Source of the DNA: SFHK01 sp045538305
GTDB lineage: Bacteria > Bacillota > Clostridia > Christensenellales > Aristaeellaceae
NCBI GenBank assembly: GCA_045538305.1
Contig: JAZSRC010000079.1
Coordinates: forward strand, 25,317-89,316
Direction of reading: 5' to 3'
Length of the DNA stretch: 64,000 nucleotides
Each line of letters opens with the position of its first letter. The first letter of the stretch is position 1. The translations under genes were made by a program, and so were the position numbers. Positions 26,537 to 34,850 of the stretch are shown one piece after another. The notes under the pieces were generated by a model that searched no databases, had not been told where the DNA came from, and saw only the letters and a program-made list of their open reading frames with translations.

Positions 26537-26564
26537 TATTGTGCGGTTCTTATCCGGCCTGTAC

Positions 26565-28271
26565 TTAATCAGGCGTTACAAAAACGGTACGCTGGTGCGT
26601 GTAAATGACAAAGCCTGGCTTGGAACCGCTGGGCTTTTTGACATATTTGCGCATGGTATAGTCTACCGCAACGTTAGAGGAAGCATGGTATTTGGAATGC
26701 TTTGCGGCAAGACCTGCAGCAAAAAGGATGGTATCATTTGTAGGCTTTTCGCTTTTGATTATGACGTGAGAACCGGGCGCATCCTTTACGTGAAGCCACC
26801 ACTCGTTCAATCCTGCGCTGAAGGTGAGCTTTTCATTCTGCAGGTTGTTTTTGCCTACCAGGATTTCGGTTCCGTCCGCTGACATGTAGCGGAAAGGTTC
26901 GGAAGGAGGCAGCGCCTTGATCTGACGGCGACTGGCTGTGTCCTTCATGTAGCCCTGCTTGACAAGTTCTTCTCTCAGTTCCCAAAGGGAAGGCTCGTCC
27001 GTGCATTTTCCGAGGTTCTCCATCTGTCCTTCCAGATATAAAAGCTCCTCTTCGGAAAGCCGGCGCTGTTCTTCGGCAAGCTTTCTTGCGCTTTGCGCTT
27101 TTTTGTATAGTTTAAAATAGCGCTGTGCGTTTGCCGTAGCGGAAAGCTTTTCGTCCAGCTCCACCTCCAGCATTTCGCAGTTCTCATCATAGTAATTGGG
27201 CAGGAATACGGTTTTCATTCCCTTTTTCACAAGATGAGGACTGGCGGACAACAGTTCGCCCTTAATCCGGTATTCCTCCATGCGGGCTCCTGCGGCGAGC
27301 GCTTCCAACTGAAGCGCGATTTTCTTTTCCACGCGTTCAATATTGTTTTTGATTACTTTGTGAATGGATGCGCTTTTCTGTTTCATCCTCTCTTCGCGGT
27401 CGCGAAGAAAATAAAAATCGTCAATCGCCTCAGAAAGCGTTGAGTATCCGCGCGAAGGCGTCGTTTGACGACTTTTGTAGTCGAATGCGATAAAGTCTGC
27501 GATTTCGCCTGCGTCTGTTAAAAGCACCTTCGGAGAGGGATTTTCGAGTATGTCGGTAAGTGCTTTTGAAACCGATTCGGCCGTTTTGGCGCGATCGATT
27601 GTTTCTAATCCCGCGTTTTCTTCTCCCGTTGCGCGGAAGCAAAGCTCTCTTGCAAGCGGCGCGGAAAGACCGCTGATGGAATCGGCCAGTACGCGGGGGA
27701 GCGTGCCTGAGGCTTGAGACAAGGCGCGGAATATTTCGTTTGCTCCGGCTTTGTCAAAGGGAATCTTGCCATGCGCCGGCGGATTCATATAGGGAAGACC
27801 GGGAAGTACTTCGCGAAAGCTTGATACCGCTTCGTTTACGCGCCTTGCGCTCTCCAATATACGGCCTTCCGAATTGATGAATATGATATTGGAATGCTTT
27901 CCCATGAACTCCGCGATGATGCTCTTTTTTGCGCGGTCGCCCAGCTCGTCGGTGTGCTCAATGTCGATTCTGAGTATGCGGTCAGAATCAATCTGATGTA
28001 CGCCGGAAACGCGCCCGCCCAGCAGGTGTTTTCTCAAAAGCATACAAAGATTCGGCGGCTCCAGAGGATTGGCCTTTTTAATACGCGTAATCTGCGCGCG
28101 TGCGCATCCGGCGCTTGCCGACAAAAGCAGCTGATGGTTTTCGCCATTATTACGGATGGTAATTATAATTTCGTCCCTTTCAGGCTGCGCGATTTTATCA
28201 ATTCTGCCGCCTGCAAGCATTCTGTCCAATTCTTTTGCAATCAGATAAAAGGTAACGCCGTCCATCGGCAT
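26565..28271 (-). CDS. rqcH: Ribosome quality-control factor RqcH (NFACT/FbpA family)
   Basis: 568 residues from ATG 28271, behind GGAGGG; the longer frame to 28298 has no ribosome site. NFACT-N domain (MDGVTFYLIAKEL, MLLRKHLLGGRVSGV), HhH segment, a long coiled coil (about 280-430) and a C-terminal NFACT-R domain (MSADGTEILVGKNNLQNEKLTF start, ending HVIIKSEKP and YTHQRTVFV). RqcH binds stalled 50S subunits and adds poly-alanine tails to nascent chains. The older name fibronectin-binding protein applies to the same family. Confidence 0.93.
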   Translation of the reverse strand: MPMDGVTFYLIAKELDRMLAGGRIDKIAQPERDEIIITIRNNGENHQLLLSASAGCARAQITRIKKANPLEPPNLCMLLRKHLLGGRVSGVHQIDSDRILRIDIEHTDELGDRAKKSIIAEFMGKHSNIIFINSEGRILESARRVNEAVSSFREVLPGLPYMNPPAHGKIPFDKAGANEIFRALSQASGTLPRVLADSISGLSAPLARELCFRATGEENAGLETIDRAKTAESVSKALTDILENPSPKVLLTDAGEIADFIAFDYKSRQTTPSRGYSTLSEAIDDFYFLRDREERMKQKSASIHKVIKNNIERVEKKIALQLEALAAGARMEEYRIKGELLSASPHLVKKGMKTVFLPNYYDENCEMLEVELDEKLSATANAQRYFKLYKKAQSARKLAEEQRRLSEEELLYLEGQMENLGKCTDEPSLWELREELVKQGYMKDTASRRQIKALPPSEPFRYMSADGTEILVGKNNLQNEKLTFSAGLNEWWLHVKDAPGSHVIIKSEKPTNDTILFAAGLAAKHSKYHASSNVAVDYTMRKYVKKPSGSKPGFVIYTHQRTVFVTPD

Positions 28272-28301
28272 AAGGATTCCCTCCAAATCGTAATTCAATT
28301 G

Positions 28302-28330
28302 ATTATAACTGATAATACATATATTTTCAA
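28302..28330 (-). promoter_or_regulatory. Promoter of rqcH
   Basis: On the minus strand TTGAAA (28325-28330), 17-bp spacer, TATAAT (28302-28307). Confidence 0.75.
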
Positions 28331-28336
28331 TGCCGA

Positions 28337-28365
28337 TTGATTCTTTTTTAACGTTGTGGTAGAAT
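28337..28365 (+). promoter_or_regulatory. Promoter of the GerMN-rnph operon
   Basis: TTGATT (28337-28342), 17-bp spacer, and TAGAAT (28360-28365) with a TGG extended -10. Divergent from the rqcH promoter, whose -35 is only 7 bp away. Confidence 0.6.
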
Positions 28366-28429
28366 AAGCATACCCTCCGGCTGCCCGGAATAGCATAAAG
28401 CGATTAAACTCGGTTGGGAGGGGATGCGG

Positions 28430-29503
28430 ATGAAAATCAGCGTGAATAAAAAGCAGCTGTATCTGATTGCCGCAATGATTCTTTTGGCGACGCTTCTGAT
28501 TCTTTCGTCCATGGAGAATACAGATTCCGACAGGAACAATACAGATGGCTATACGCATTCGCCATCGCCAAGCCCCATTTTGACGCCTGCACCGTCTGCA
28601 GAGGCGTCTGCGCGGCCGGAGAGCACCATGAATACGGTTGTCTACTATCAGGATGATTATGGGTATCTGGTGCCGGTGATGCGCACAATCAAGGCACAGG
28701 AGGGTGTGGCGAAGGCAACGCTCAACCTGATGGTGAAAAGCGTGTACAACGATATGGAAGCCGCTAGGCTGGGTCTGCGAACAGTGATTCCCGAAAACAC
28801 ATCGATAGATCTGGATATATCCTCGGGAGTTGCACATGTGGATCTTGGAAAAGAGGCGCTTTCGTGCCCCGATGCGGCGGCAGAAAGCGTGATGGTGAAC
28901 GCAATTGTACATGCACTGACGGGGTTTGATACGGTAGACAGCGTCATGTTTACAATCAACGGACATAAAACCGAAACGCTGACAAACGGAACGCCTATTT
29001 CGGGCGAATTTCATGAAGGGGCTTTGAACCTTGAAAGCTCGGCTTATACGAGCGGCTCCGAAATGGTTACATTGTATTTTACGGGTGAATCGCCCAGTAT
29101 GATCGTTCCCGTTACGCGCGTCGTATATGGCTCGGGTGACCTTCAAACGGCGGTTGTCGAGCTTGTAAAGGGCCCGGGCGTTTCTTCGCCCTTGAACGGA
29201 GTGATTCCGGCGGGCTGCGGGCTGATCAGCGCTGAAGTAAAAAACAGGATTGCCCAAATCAATTTTACGGAAGAATTCATTAGGATTGCCGAGGAGACGG
29301 ACGGAGGAAGGCTGGCGCTTCGTGCGCTGGTATTGACTTGTCTCGAGTTTGACGGCGTAGACAGTGTAGAAATACTGGTAGAAGGCAAGCCTTACGATAC
29401 GGGCGAAGGAACGCTGGCAGCGCCTACTTTTGTCAATAGTGCAGGCTCCATAGAAGATGCGTTTATACTGAAGCAAAGTGAAGAACTGTTCGAGTTTGAA
29501 TAA
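28430..29503 (+). CDS. GerMN-domain sporulation/spore-germination protein (GerM-like)
   Basis: 357 residues from ATG 28430 (GGGAGGGG well spaced; ATG 28424 is too close). One N-terminal membrane anchor (about 8-27), a Ser/Pro-rich linker (about 45-65), then two GerMN domains: first from about 70 with VVYYQDDYGYLVPVMRT, second from about 205 with VTLYFTGESPSMIVPVTR. Bacillus GerM has the same two-domain layout and acts in spore formation and germination. It is the first gene of an operon with RNase PH/RdgB. Confidence 0.85.
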   Translation: MKISVNKKQLYLIAAMILLATLLILSSMENTDSDRNNTDGYTHSPSPSPILTPAPSAEASARPESTMNTVVYYQDDYGYLVPVMRTIKAQEGVAKATLNLMVKSVYNDMEAARLGLRTVIPENTSIDLDISSGVAHVDLGKEALSCPDAAAESVMVNAIVHALTGFDTVDSVMFTINGHKTETLTNGTPISGEFHEGALNLESSAYTSGSEMVTLYFTGESPSMIVPVTRVVYGSGDLQTAVVELVKGPGVSSPLNGVIPAGCGLISAEVKNRIAQINFTEEFIRIAEETDGGRLALRALVLTCLEFDGVDSVEILVEGKPYDTGEGTLAAPTFVNSAGSIEDAFILKQSEELFEFE

Positions 29504-29523
29504 TACAGGAAGGAAAGATACAA

Positions 29524-30852
29524 ATGGAAATTACCAGAAAACCCTCGCAGATGCGATCCATAAAGATGACTGCGGACTATACCGAAATGGCGGCGGGATC
29601 TGTTTTAATCGAGTGCGGCCGCACGCGCGTATTGTGTACTGCGTCGGTTGTAGAAAATGTGCCGCCGTTTAAGAAAGGTACCGGACAAGGCTGGCTTACG
29701 GCGGAGTACTCCATGCTTCCCAGCTCTACCACCAGGCGCAAAGAGCGCGATGGCATTAAAAAGGATGGCCGCGGCGTTGAAATTCAACGATTGATAGGCC
29801 GTTCTCTTCGCGCAGCATGCGATCTTACGCGCCTTGGCGAGCGAACCATCTATATTGACTGCGATGTTCTTCAGGCGGATGGCGGTACGCGTACCGCTTC
29901 TATCAGCGGCGCATATGCCGCGCTGGTGATTGCCTGTGATAAGCTTATCAAACAGGGTCTGATTGTGGATTCACCTGTCGTCAGGCAGCTGGCCGCGGTC
30001 AGCGTAGGTATTGTCGACAATGTTCCTACGCTCGATCTTGAATACATTCAGGATTCGCGCGCACAGGTGGATATGAATGTGATTATGACAAAAGAAGGCG
30101 ACGGAACCATGCGCTATGTGGAAGTGCAGGGAACAGGCGAAGGCCGCGCTTTTGACAAAAAGGAAATGGATCAGCTGCTGTCCCTTGCCAAAAAGGGAAT
30201 TGAAAAGCTTATGAAAAAGCAGCTTTCCGTATTGGGAGAACGTGCCAAGATCATCGGTAAGCTGCCCAAGCTTGTCGCGGCAACAAAGAATTTCGGAAAG
30301 CTTAAGGAGCTTAAGGCGCTTTTGGGCGATAAATTTGACGTTGTCAGCATGCATGAAGCAGGAGTAGACGATGAAATCGAGGAAACGGGCGTAACGTTTG
30401 AGGAAAATGCCGCCATAAAAGCGGAGTCGCTTATGAAGCTGGTAGGCTGCGCTACCGTTGCGGATGATTCCGGCCTTGAAGTGGATGCGCTGAACGGAGC
30501 GCCAGGCGTGTACAGCGCAAGGTACATCGGCGTTCATGGGGACGATGAGGCGAATAACGATAAGCTTTTGAAGGAGCTCGAAAATGTGCCCGCGCCTCGT
30601 ACCGGGCGGTTTGTGTGCGCGATTGCACTTGCAAGACCCGGCAGGGAAACGATGATTGTCAGAGGAGCGTGTGAAGGCAGCATAGCCTTTGAAAGAAAAG
30701 GAAACGGCGGTTTCGGCTATGATCCGCTGTTTGAATGCAATCAGTTAAACGGCAAAACCTTCGCGCAGGCCTCTGACGAAGAGAAGAACAGCATTTCGCA
30801 TCGCGCAAATGCCATACGCGCACTTGTCCGTAAACTGGAGACAGAAAAATGA
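29524..30852 (+). CDS. Fused RNase PH and RdgB (dITP/XTP pyrophosphatase)
   Basis: 442 residues in one frame. Residues 1-240 are RNase PH (TASVVENVPPFKKGTGQGWLTAEYSMLPSS region, RTASISGAYAAL, EVQGTGEGRAF), a phosphorolytic exoribonuclease trimming tRNA 3' ends. From about 246 is RdgB/Ham1: LVAATKNFGKLKEL, VADDSGLEVDALNGAPGVYSARY, FGYDPLF and SHRANAI, the non-canonical purine NTP pyrophosphatase. The genes are usually separate neighbours; here no stop or frameshift separates them. Overlaps the next gene by 4 nt (ATGA). Confidence 0.93.
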   Translation: MEITRKPSQMRSIKMTADYTEMAAGSVLIECGRTRVLCTASVVENVPPFKKGTGQGWLTAEYSMLPSSTTRRKERDGIKKDGRGVEIQRLIGRSLRAACDLTRLGERTIYIDCDVLQADGGTRTASISGAYAALVIACDKLIKQGLIVDSPVVRQLAAVSVGIVDNVPTLDLEYIQDSRAQVDMNVIMTKEGDGTMRYVEVQGTGEGRAFDKKEMDQLLSLAKKGIEKLMKKQLSVLGERAKIIGKLPKLVAATKNFGKLKELKALLGDKFDVVSMHEAGVDDEIEETGVTFEENAAIKAESLMKLVGCATVADDSGLEVDALNGAPGVYSARYIGVHGDDEANNDKLLKELENVPAPRTGRFVCAIALARPGRETMIVRGACEGSIAFERKGNGGFGYDPLFECNQLNGKTFAQASDEEKNSISHRANAIRALVRKLETEK

Positions 30853-31307
30853 TCCGAATCGGTGTATTAAGCGACAGCCACGGCATGATGAATCTGCTGT
30901 ATGATGCGGTGGATGAAATGAAGCATTGCGACGTGATCGTCCATCTGGGCGATCACGCGGGCGATGCCAAGGAGATTTCGGCAAGAACGGGGAAAACAAC
31001 CTGGATTGTATCCGGAAATTGCGATTGGTTTTCGGATTATGATAATGGCAGAATCCTGGAGTATGAGGGCGTGAGGGTGTACATCACGCACGGTCATGCA
31101 GAAAGCGTGAAAAGCGGCCTTACCAAACTGTCGCTGAAAGCAGAGGCGCTGGAAGCGGGCCTTGTTCTTTACGGACATACGCATAGGCCCTGCGTCGAAC
31201 AGGATGGAAGGTGCATGTTTATAAACCCCGGTGCAATACGCGACGGAAGATATGCAATTGTTGAAATTGACAGTGGAAATATACGTTCAAACCTGAAAAA
31301 ACTGTAG
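30849..31307 (+). CDS. YfcE/MJ0936-type phosphodiesterase
   Basis: 152 residues. Compact calcineurin-like fold: LSDSHG (Asp9, His11), HLGDHAGD, SGNCDW (the usual GNCD variant of this subfamily), ITHGH and YGHTHRPC. Such enzymes hydrolyse phosphodiesters in vitro; the cellular substrate is unknown. It is the usual third partner of the RNase PH/RdgB gene pair. Confidence 0.9.
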   Translation: MIRIGVLSDSHGMMNLLYDAVDEMKHCDVIVHLGDHAGDAKEISARTGKTTWIVSGNCDWFSDYDNGRILEYEGVRVYITHGHAESVKSGLTKLSLKAEALEAGLVLYGHTHRPCVEQDGRCMFINPGAIRDGRYAIVEIDSGNIRSNLKKL

Positions 31308-31353
31308 GCTCAACGCGCTTAGGTAAATTTATTGTCAAATGCTCAAAAGGGTA

Positions 31354-31382
31354 TAGACATTTTGAGGAAATGGTGATATAAT
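31354..31382 (+). promoter_or_regulatory. Promoter of the tRNA cluster
   Basis: TAGACA (31354-31359), 17-bp spacer, TATAAT (31377-31382), 49 bases before the first tRNA. Confidence 0.75.
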
Positions 31383-31430
31383 TCTATCCTGTCAGCGGGA
31401 ATTGCGCTTTCGGAACGCGCGTTTGGACAT

Positions 31431-31504
<74 letters not shown>

Positions 31505-31511
31505 TAGATAT

Positions 31512-31586
31512 GGTGGATATAGCTCAGCTGGTTAGAGTGCCAGGTTGTGGCCCTGGAGGTCGTGGGTTCGAACCCCACTATTCACC
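31512..31586 (+). tRNA. tRNA-His (anticodon GTG)
   Basis: 75 nt including the encoded G(-1) at 31512, which pairs with discriminator C at 31586 as needed by histidyl-tRNA synthetase. Acceptor GTGGATA/TATTCAC, anticodon loop TTGTGGC. No encoded CCA. Confidence 0.95.
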
Positions 31587-31620
31587 CTATATCTATTTTT
31601 TTATGGGTTGACGCAGGTGC

Positions 31621-31693
31621 TGGGGTGTAGCCAAGCGGTCAAGGCACGGGGCTTTGACTCCCGCATTCGCTGGTTCGAACCCAGCCACCCCAG
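31621..31693 (+). tRNA. tRNA-Gln (anticodon TTG)
   Basis: 73 nt. Acceptor TGGGGTG/CACCCCA with the U1-A72 pair typical of tRNA-Gln; anticodon loop CTTTGAC; T-arm TGGTTCGAACCCA. No encoded CCA. Confidence 0.95.
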
Positions 31694-31699
31694 GATTAT

Positions 31700-31772
31700 G
31701 ATCTATTAGCTCAGTCGGTAGAGCACCTGACTTTTAATCAGGGTGTCCGGGGTTCGAATCCCCGATGGATCA
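31700..31772 (+). tRNA. tRNA-Lys (anticodon TTT)
   Basis: 73 nt. Acceptor GATCTAT/ATGGATC, anticodon loop CTTTTAA, T-arm GGGGTTCGAATCCCC, discriminator A. No encoded CCA. The region from here to 32059 holds no convincing gene; it contains short T-runs (after 31803) and the hairpins listed below. Confidence 0.95.
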
Positions 31773-31991
31773 TATTGAGAGGAGTGCATAGGCATGCATT
31801 CCGGGAATTTTTTTGCTTTTTTTAAGCCAGGGAGGTCAATCGTTATAGATATTTTTGAAAAGATTGTCTTTTGCAACATCCTTTCCGACAATGCGGCGGA
31901 AAAAATAATGCCGGAAAGGCACCCAGCAGCGTGATGATGAATGAAAGCCTGTTTTTCTTGGATGCAACCCTTACATTATTTGATTGCGGAG

Positions 31992-32043
31992 TTCCGGATT
32001 TCAGAAATCCGGAATAAAAGCGGCTGCGGATAATTCCGCAGCC
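31992..32043 (-). terminator. Two hairpins ending the membrane phosphoesterase gene
   Basis: Read on the minus strand, the first stem (ggctgcgga / tccgcagcc, 32022-32043) is followed by gcTTTTATT, a normal terminator tail, and then by a second near-perfect hairpin at 31992-32014 (ttccggattt core). Confidence 0.75.
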
Positions 32044-32059
32044 TGCTGGGATGAATATA

Positions 32060-33289
32060 CTAATCAAGAAAACTTGTCGGGAGTTCGCCTGTAAGCGTGA
32101 TTAATGAAATCTGAGGCGGATTCATAAGACGAAAACCAAACAGCGTATCGCCGCTTGTAGAGAGGCCGGGCGTTATATAGGCGATTGTGCTTCCGATGGT
32201 GCGCTTGCCCTGAACCAGCGTCTCTTCCGGGAACCAACCGTAACGGGCGGAGAGCCTTGCCGGGATGTGGATTGCGCCAAGCCCCGGAATCTTCCATTCG
32301 CCGCCGCAGTAATGACCTGCAAAGACCATGTCGGGTGATGGGTAATAGCTTTTTGCTTCGCTTACGGAGAGAGGCTCCTGCGATACAAGCAGCTGGGAAT
32401 CCGTTGGAATCTCATGTGACAGCATGATAATCATGTCCTGGGGGGTATATAGCGCCAGATTGGAATGCGCTTTGTTGATGATATTATAGCGGTAATTCGT
32501 GAAGGGCAGCGAAGCGCGGCTTTCTTCAATACCCAGAAGCATACTTTCGCTTTCCTGCTCCATGGCCTGTTTTAGGGAATCCATGGTTTCCGAAAGGTTC
32601 AGATTCAAAAGCATGTCCGGTATCAGCCATAGCTTGGAGGATCCCTTGGTAACATACTTGGGAGAATCCAGATAGATGGCTCCGCGCTCGATAGCGCCCA
32701 GCACCCAATCGTTCAGTACCATCTGATTCAGCGTCAGATTCCCGGCGGAATTATCCCGAGCTTCGGAAAGCAGAGGAGCGGGGTCGTTATCGCCTGCGAT
32801 AAAGTAAATCGGTTTCTTTTTTGAAAGTATTTCGATCAGTGAATAAAACGGTTCTGCATTTCCGCTTTCGCCTACCATATCGCCGGTAAACAAAACCATA
32901 TCGTAGGAAAGGTTTCCGATAATACGCGAAAGCGCCGATTGATCCTGGCCGAATGTCTTGCCTGCCAGGTCGGAGATATGCAGTATACGATAGCCTTCAA
33001 AATCATCGGGAAGGCCTGTTACGACAACGGAGCTTTGATCTGTGCTGACGGAACGGTCATTCATTGCAAATATGATAATGACAAGAATAACCAGAATAAT
33101 CGAAGTAAAACCCCAAAATGTGATCTTTCTTCCGAACAGACGGTATTCTCGCCGAACCTCGCGTTCCTCAACCCGGGTGGTGTAACGGTTGATGGCAATA
33201 ACGGAGGAACGTACGCCTTTAAAAAGCGAACGGAAGAACGTATGCTTTTGCGGTTTTCTTTTTCTCTTTTTCTTTTTACTGACGGCCAT
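32060..33289 (-). CDS. Membrane-anchored metallophosphoesterase relative with altered metal site
   Basis: 409 residues. Very basic N-terminus (KKKKRKRK), one transmembrane helix at about 57-75, then an extracytoplasmic YkuE-like calcineurin domain. The usual SDLHxG reads SDLAG (D107 kept, His replaced by Ala109), FTGD is kept, GNHD is GDND, LSHEIP is kept and GHTHGGQ is GHYCGGEW. Several metal ligands are thus changed, so activity may be lost or need a different metal arrangement. Original family role is a phosphohydrolase outside the membrane, possibly on lipids. Start ATG 33289 lies behind AAAGGAG. Confidence 0.75.
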   Translation of the reverse strand: MAVSKKKKRKRKPQKHTFFRSLFKGVRSSVIAINRYTTRVEEREVRREYRLFGRKITFWGFTSIILVILVIIIFAMNDRSVSTDQSSVVVTGLPDDFEGYRILHISDLAGKTFGQDQSALSRIIGNLSYDMVLFTGDMVGESGNAEPFYSLIEILSKKKPIYFIAGDNDPAPLLSEARDNSAGNLTLNQMVLNDWVLGAIERGAIYLDSPKYVTKGSSKLWLIPDMLLNLNLSETMDSLKQAMEQESESMLLGIEESRASLPFTNYRYNIINKAHSNLALYTPQDMIIMLSHEIPTDSQLLVSQEPLSVSEAKSYYPSPDMVFAGHYCGGEWKIPGLGAIHIPARLSARYGWFPEETLVQGKRTIGSTIAYITPGLSTSGDTLFGFRLMNPPQISLITLTGELPTSFLD

Positions 33290-33321
33290 GGGGGAATCTC
33301 CTTTGAACTTACATAAATTCT

Positions 33322-33350
33322 ATTATAAAGCTCTTTGGAGAAATGAGCAA
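33322..33350 (-). promoter_or_regulatory. Promoter of the membrane phosphoesterase gene
   Basis: Minus strand TTGCTC (33345-33350), 17-bp spacer, TATAAT (33322-33327). It interleaves with the divergent radA promoter. Confidence 0.7.
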
Positions 33351-33363
33351 GATGTGTTATAAT
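33335..33363 (+). promoter_or_regulatory. Promoter of radA
   Basis: TTGGAG (33335-33340), 17-bp spacer, TATAAT (33358-33363), overlapping the opposite promoter so that the two compete for RNA polymerase. Confidence 0.65.
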
Positions 33364-33403
33364 AAAAAAAGTGGGAACAAATCGTGAAAAGGCGGTCTGA
33401 CGT

Positions 33404-34789
33404 GTGGCGAAAGTAAAAACGGTGTATATTTGTTCGGAATGCGGACATGAAACGAATAAATGGATGGGAAAGTGCCCCGACTGCGGAAGCTGGAATACCT
33501 TTCATGAAGAAACGCGGCAGCCGCAGGTTGAAGAGAAAAAAATAAAGCGCGCTCCGGGCGAGGGACAAATGGCGCTGCCAATCGGTGAAATACCGGATGA
33601 AGCGGCGATGAGAATGCCGACAGGAATCGGAGAGCTTGACAGAGTGCTTGGCGGCGGCGTGGTGGACGGAAGTCTGGTGCTGGTTGGCGGAGATCCGGGT
33701 ATTGGAAAAAGTACGCTGCTCACGCAGCTTTCGGCCAATATTTCTTCGCGGGGCGACAGGGTTTTATACATTTCGGGCGAAGAATCTGCCAGACAGATCA
33801 AACTCCGCGCAAACCGTCTGGGCGCAAGCGTCTCGGGCTTTTATGTACTTGCGGAAAATGATATATCGATCATTGAGGACAGAATGAAGTTGGTTGCACC
33901 CTCTGTCATGGTGATTGATTCCATACAGACCATGTACAGAACCGATATATCTTCGGCTCCGGGCAGCGTTACGCAGGTTCGTGAATGCACGGCGCAGCTT
34001 ATGCGCCTTGCAAAAAACTCCGGCTGCGCCGTATTTCTTGTGGGCCATGTAACCAAGGAAGGCACTATTGCAGGTCCGCGCGTACTGGAACATATGGTGG
34101 ACGCGGTTTTGTATTTTGAAGGAGACAGAAGCAGCCAGTACCGAATTCTGCGCGCGGTCAAAAACCGTTTTGGCTCCGTAAATGAGCTTGGCATGTTTGA
34201 AATGACGAGTGGCGGTATGCGCGAAGTGGTGAATGCCTCCGAAACGCTGCTTTCCGAGCGCGCGCATGACGCCAGCGGATGCGTTGTATTCTGTGCGATG
34301 GAGGGTACAAGGCCGCTGATGACCGATGTTCAGGCGCTGGTTACGCCGACGGTCTTTGGAAATCCCAGGCGTATGTCAAACGGCGTAGACCTGAGCAGGC
34401 TTTTTCTGCTGCTCGCGGTTCTTGAAAAGAGAGCGGCTTTGACGCTTTATAATCAGGACGTTTACATCAATATTGCTGGCGGTATTACGCTTACGGAACC
34501 TGCGGCGGATCTTGCAATCTGCGCGGCGGTCGCATCCTCCGGCAGAAATCTTTTGTTGGGCGCGGATTGGGCGCTGATGGGCGAAGTAGGACTTGCCGGA
34601 GAACTGCGAGCGATTCCCAACGCCGAGAGGCGCCTGGGCGAATGCATGCGGCTTGGCTTTTCCAATGCGATTTTACCCAAAAGCAATTTGAAAGGCATCC
34701 GCATTCCGGACGGCATGAACGCAATCGGCGTGGAAACCTTGTTTGACGCCCTTAAGTTTCTTGGAATCTACAACGCAAAGGCAAAATAA
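33404..34789 (+). CDS. radA: DNA repair protein RadA
   Basis: 461 residues, GTG start. Zinc finger C10/C13 and C24/C27, RecA-like ATPase with GGDPGIGKST at about 94-103, the RadA-specific KNRFGS motif near 253, and a C-terminal Lon-protease-like domain (about 285-455). RadA drives branch migration of recombination intermediates in the cytoplasm. Single gene with its own promoter. Confidence 0.96.
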   Translation: MAKVKTVYICSECGHETNKWMGKCPDCGSWNTFHEETRQPQVEEKKIKRAPGEGQMALPIGEIPDEAAMRMPTGIGELDRVLGGGVVDGSLVLVGGDPGIGKSTLLTQLSANISSRGDRVLYISGEESARQIKLRANRLGASVSGFYVLAENDISIIEDRMKLVAPSVMVIDSIQTMYRTDISSAPGSVTQVRECTAQLMRLAKNSGCAVFLVGHVTKEGTIAGPRVLEHMVDAVLYFEGDRSSQYRILRAVKNRFGSVNELGMFEMTSGGMREVVNASETLLSERAHDASGCVVFCAMEGTRPLMTDVQALVTPTVFGNPRRMSNGVDLSRLFLLLAVLEKRAALTLYNQDVYINIAGGITLTEPAADLAICAAVASSGRNLLLGADWALMGEVGLAGELRAIPNAERRLGECMRLGFSNAILPKSNLKGIRIPDGMNAIGVETLFDALKFLGIYNAKAK

Positions 34790-34811
34790 GCATATTTTCA
34801 TTAAAAAAGCA

Positions 34812-34847
34812 AAAGCTATCTTCTGAGAAAAATCAGGAGGTAGCTTT
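34812..34847 (+). promoter_or_regulatory. Hairpin covering the ribosome site of the SpoIID-like gene
   Basis: 15-bp inverted repeat (34812-34826 and 34833-34847, with two G-U pairs) and a gaaaaa loop. The 3' arm contains AGGAGG, the Shine-Dalgarno of the gene starting at 34851. The stem also resembles a radA terminator, so it may do both: end radA transcription and hold the ribosome site closed in read-through RNA. Confidence 0.6.
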
Positions 34848-34850
34848 CTT

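Noticed and set aside
31843..32067. A 74-codon minus-strand ORF downstream of the membrane phosphoesterase
   Set aside because: It runs through the terminator hairpins and lacks a ribosome site or recognisable sequence.
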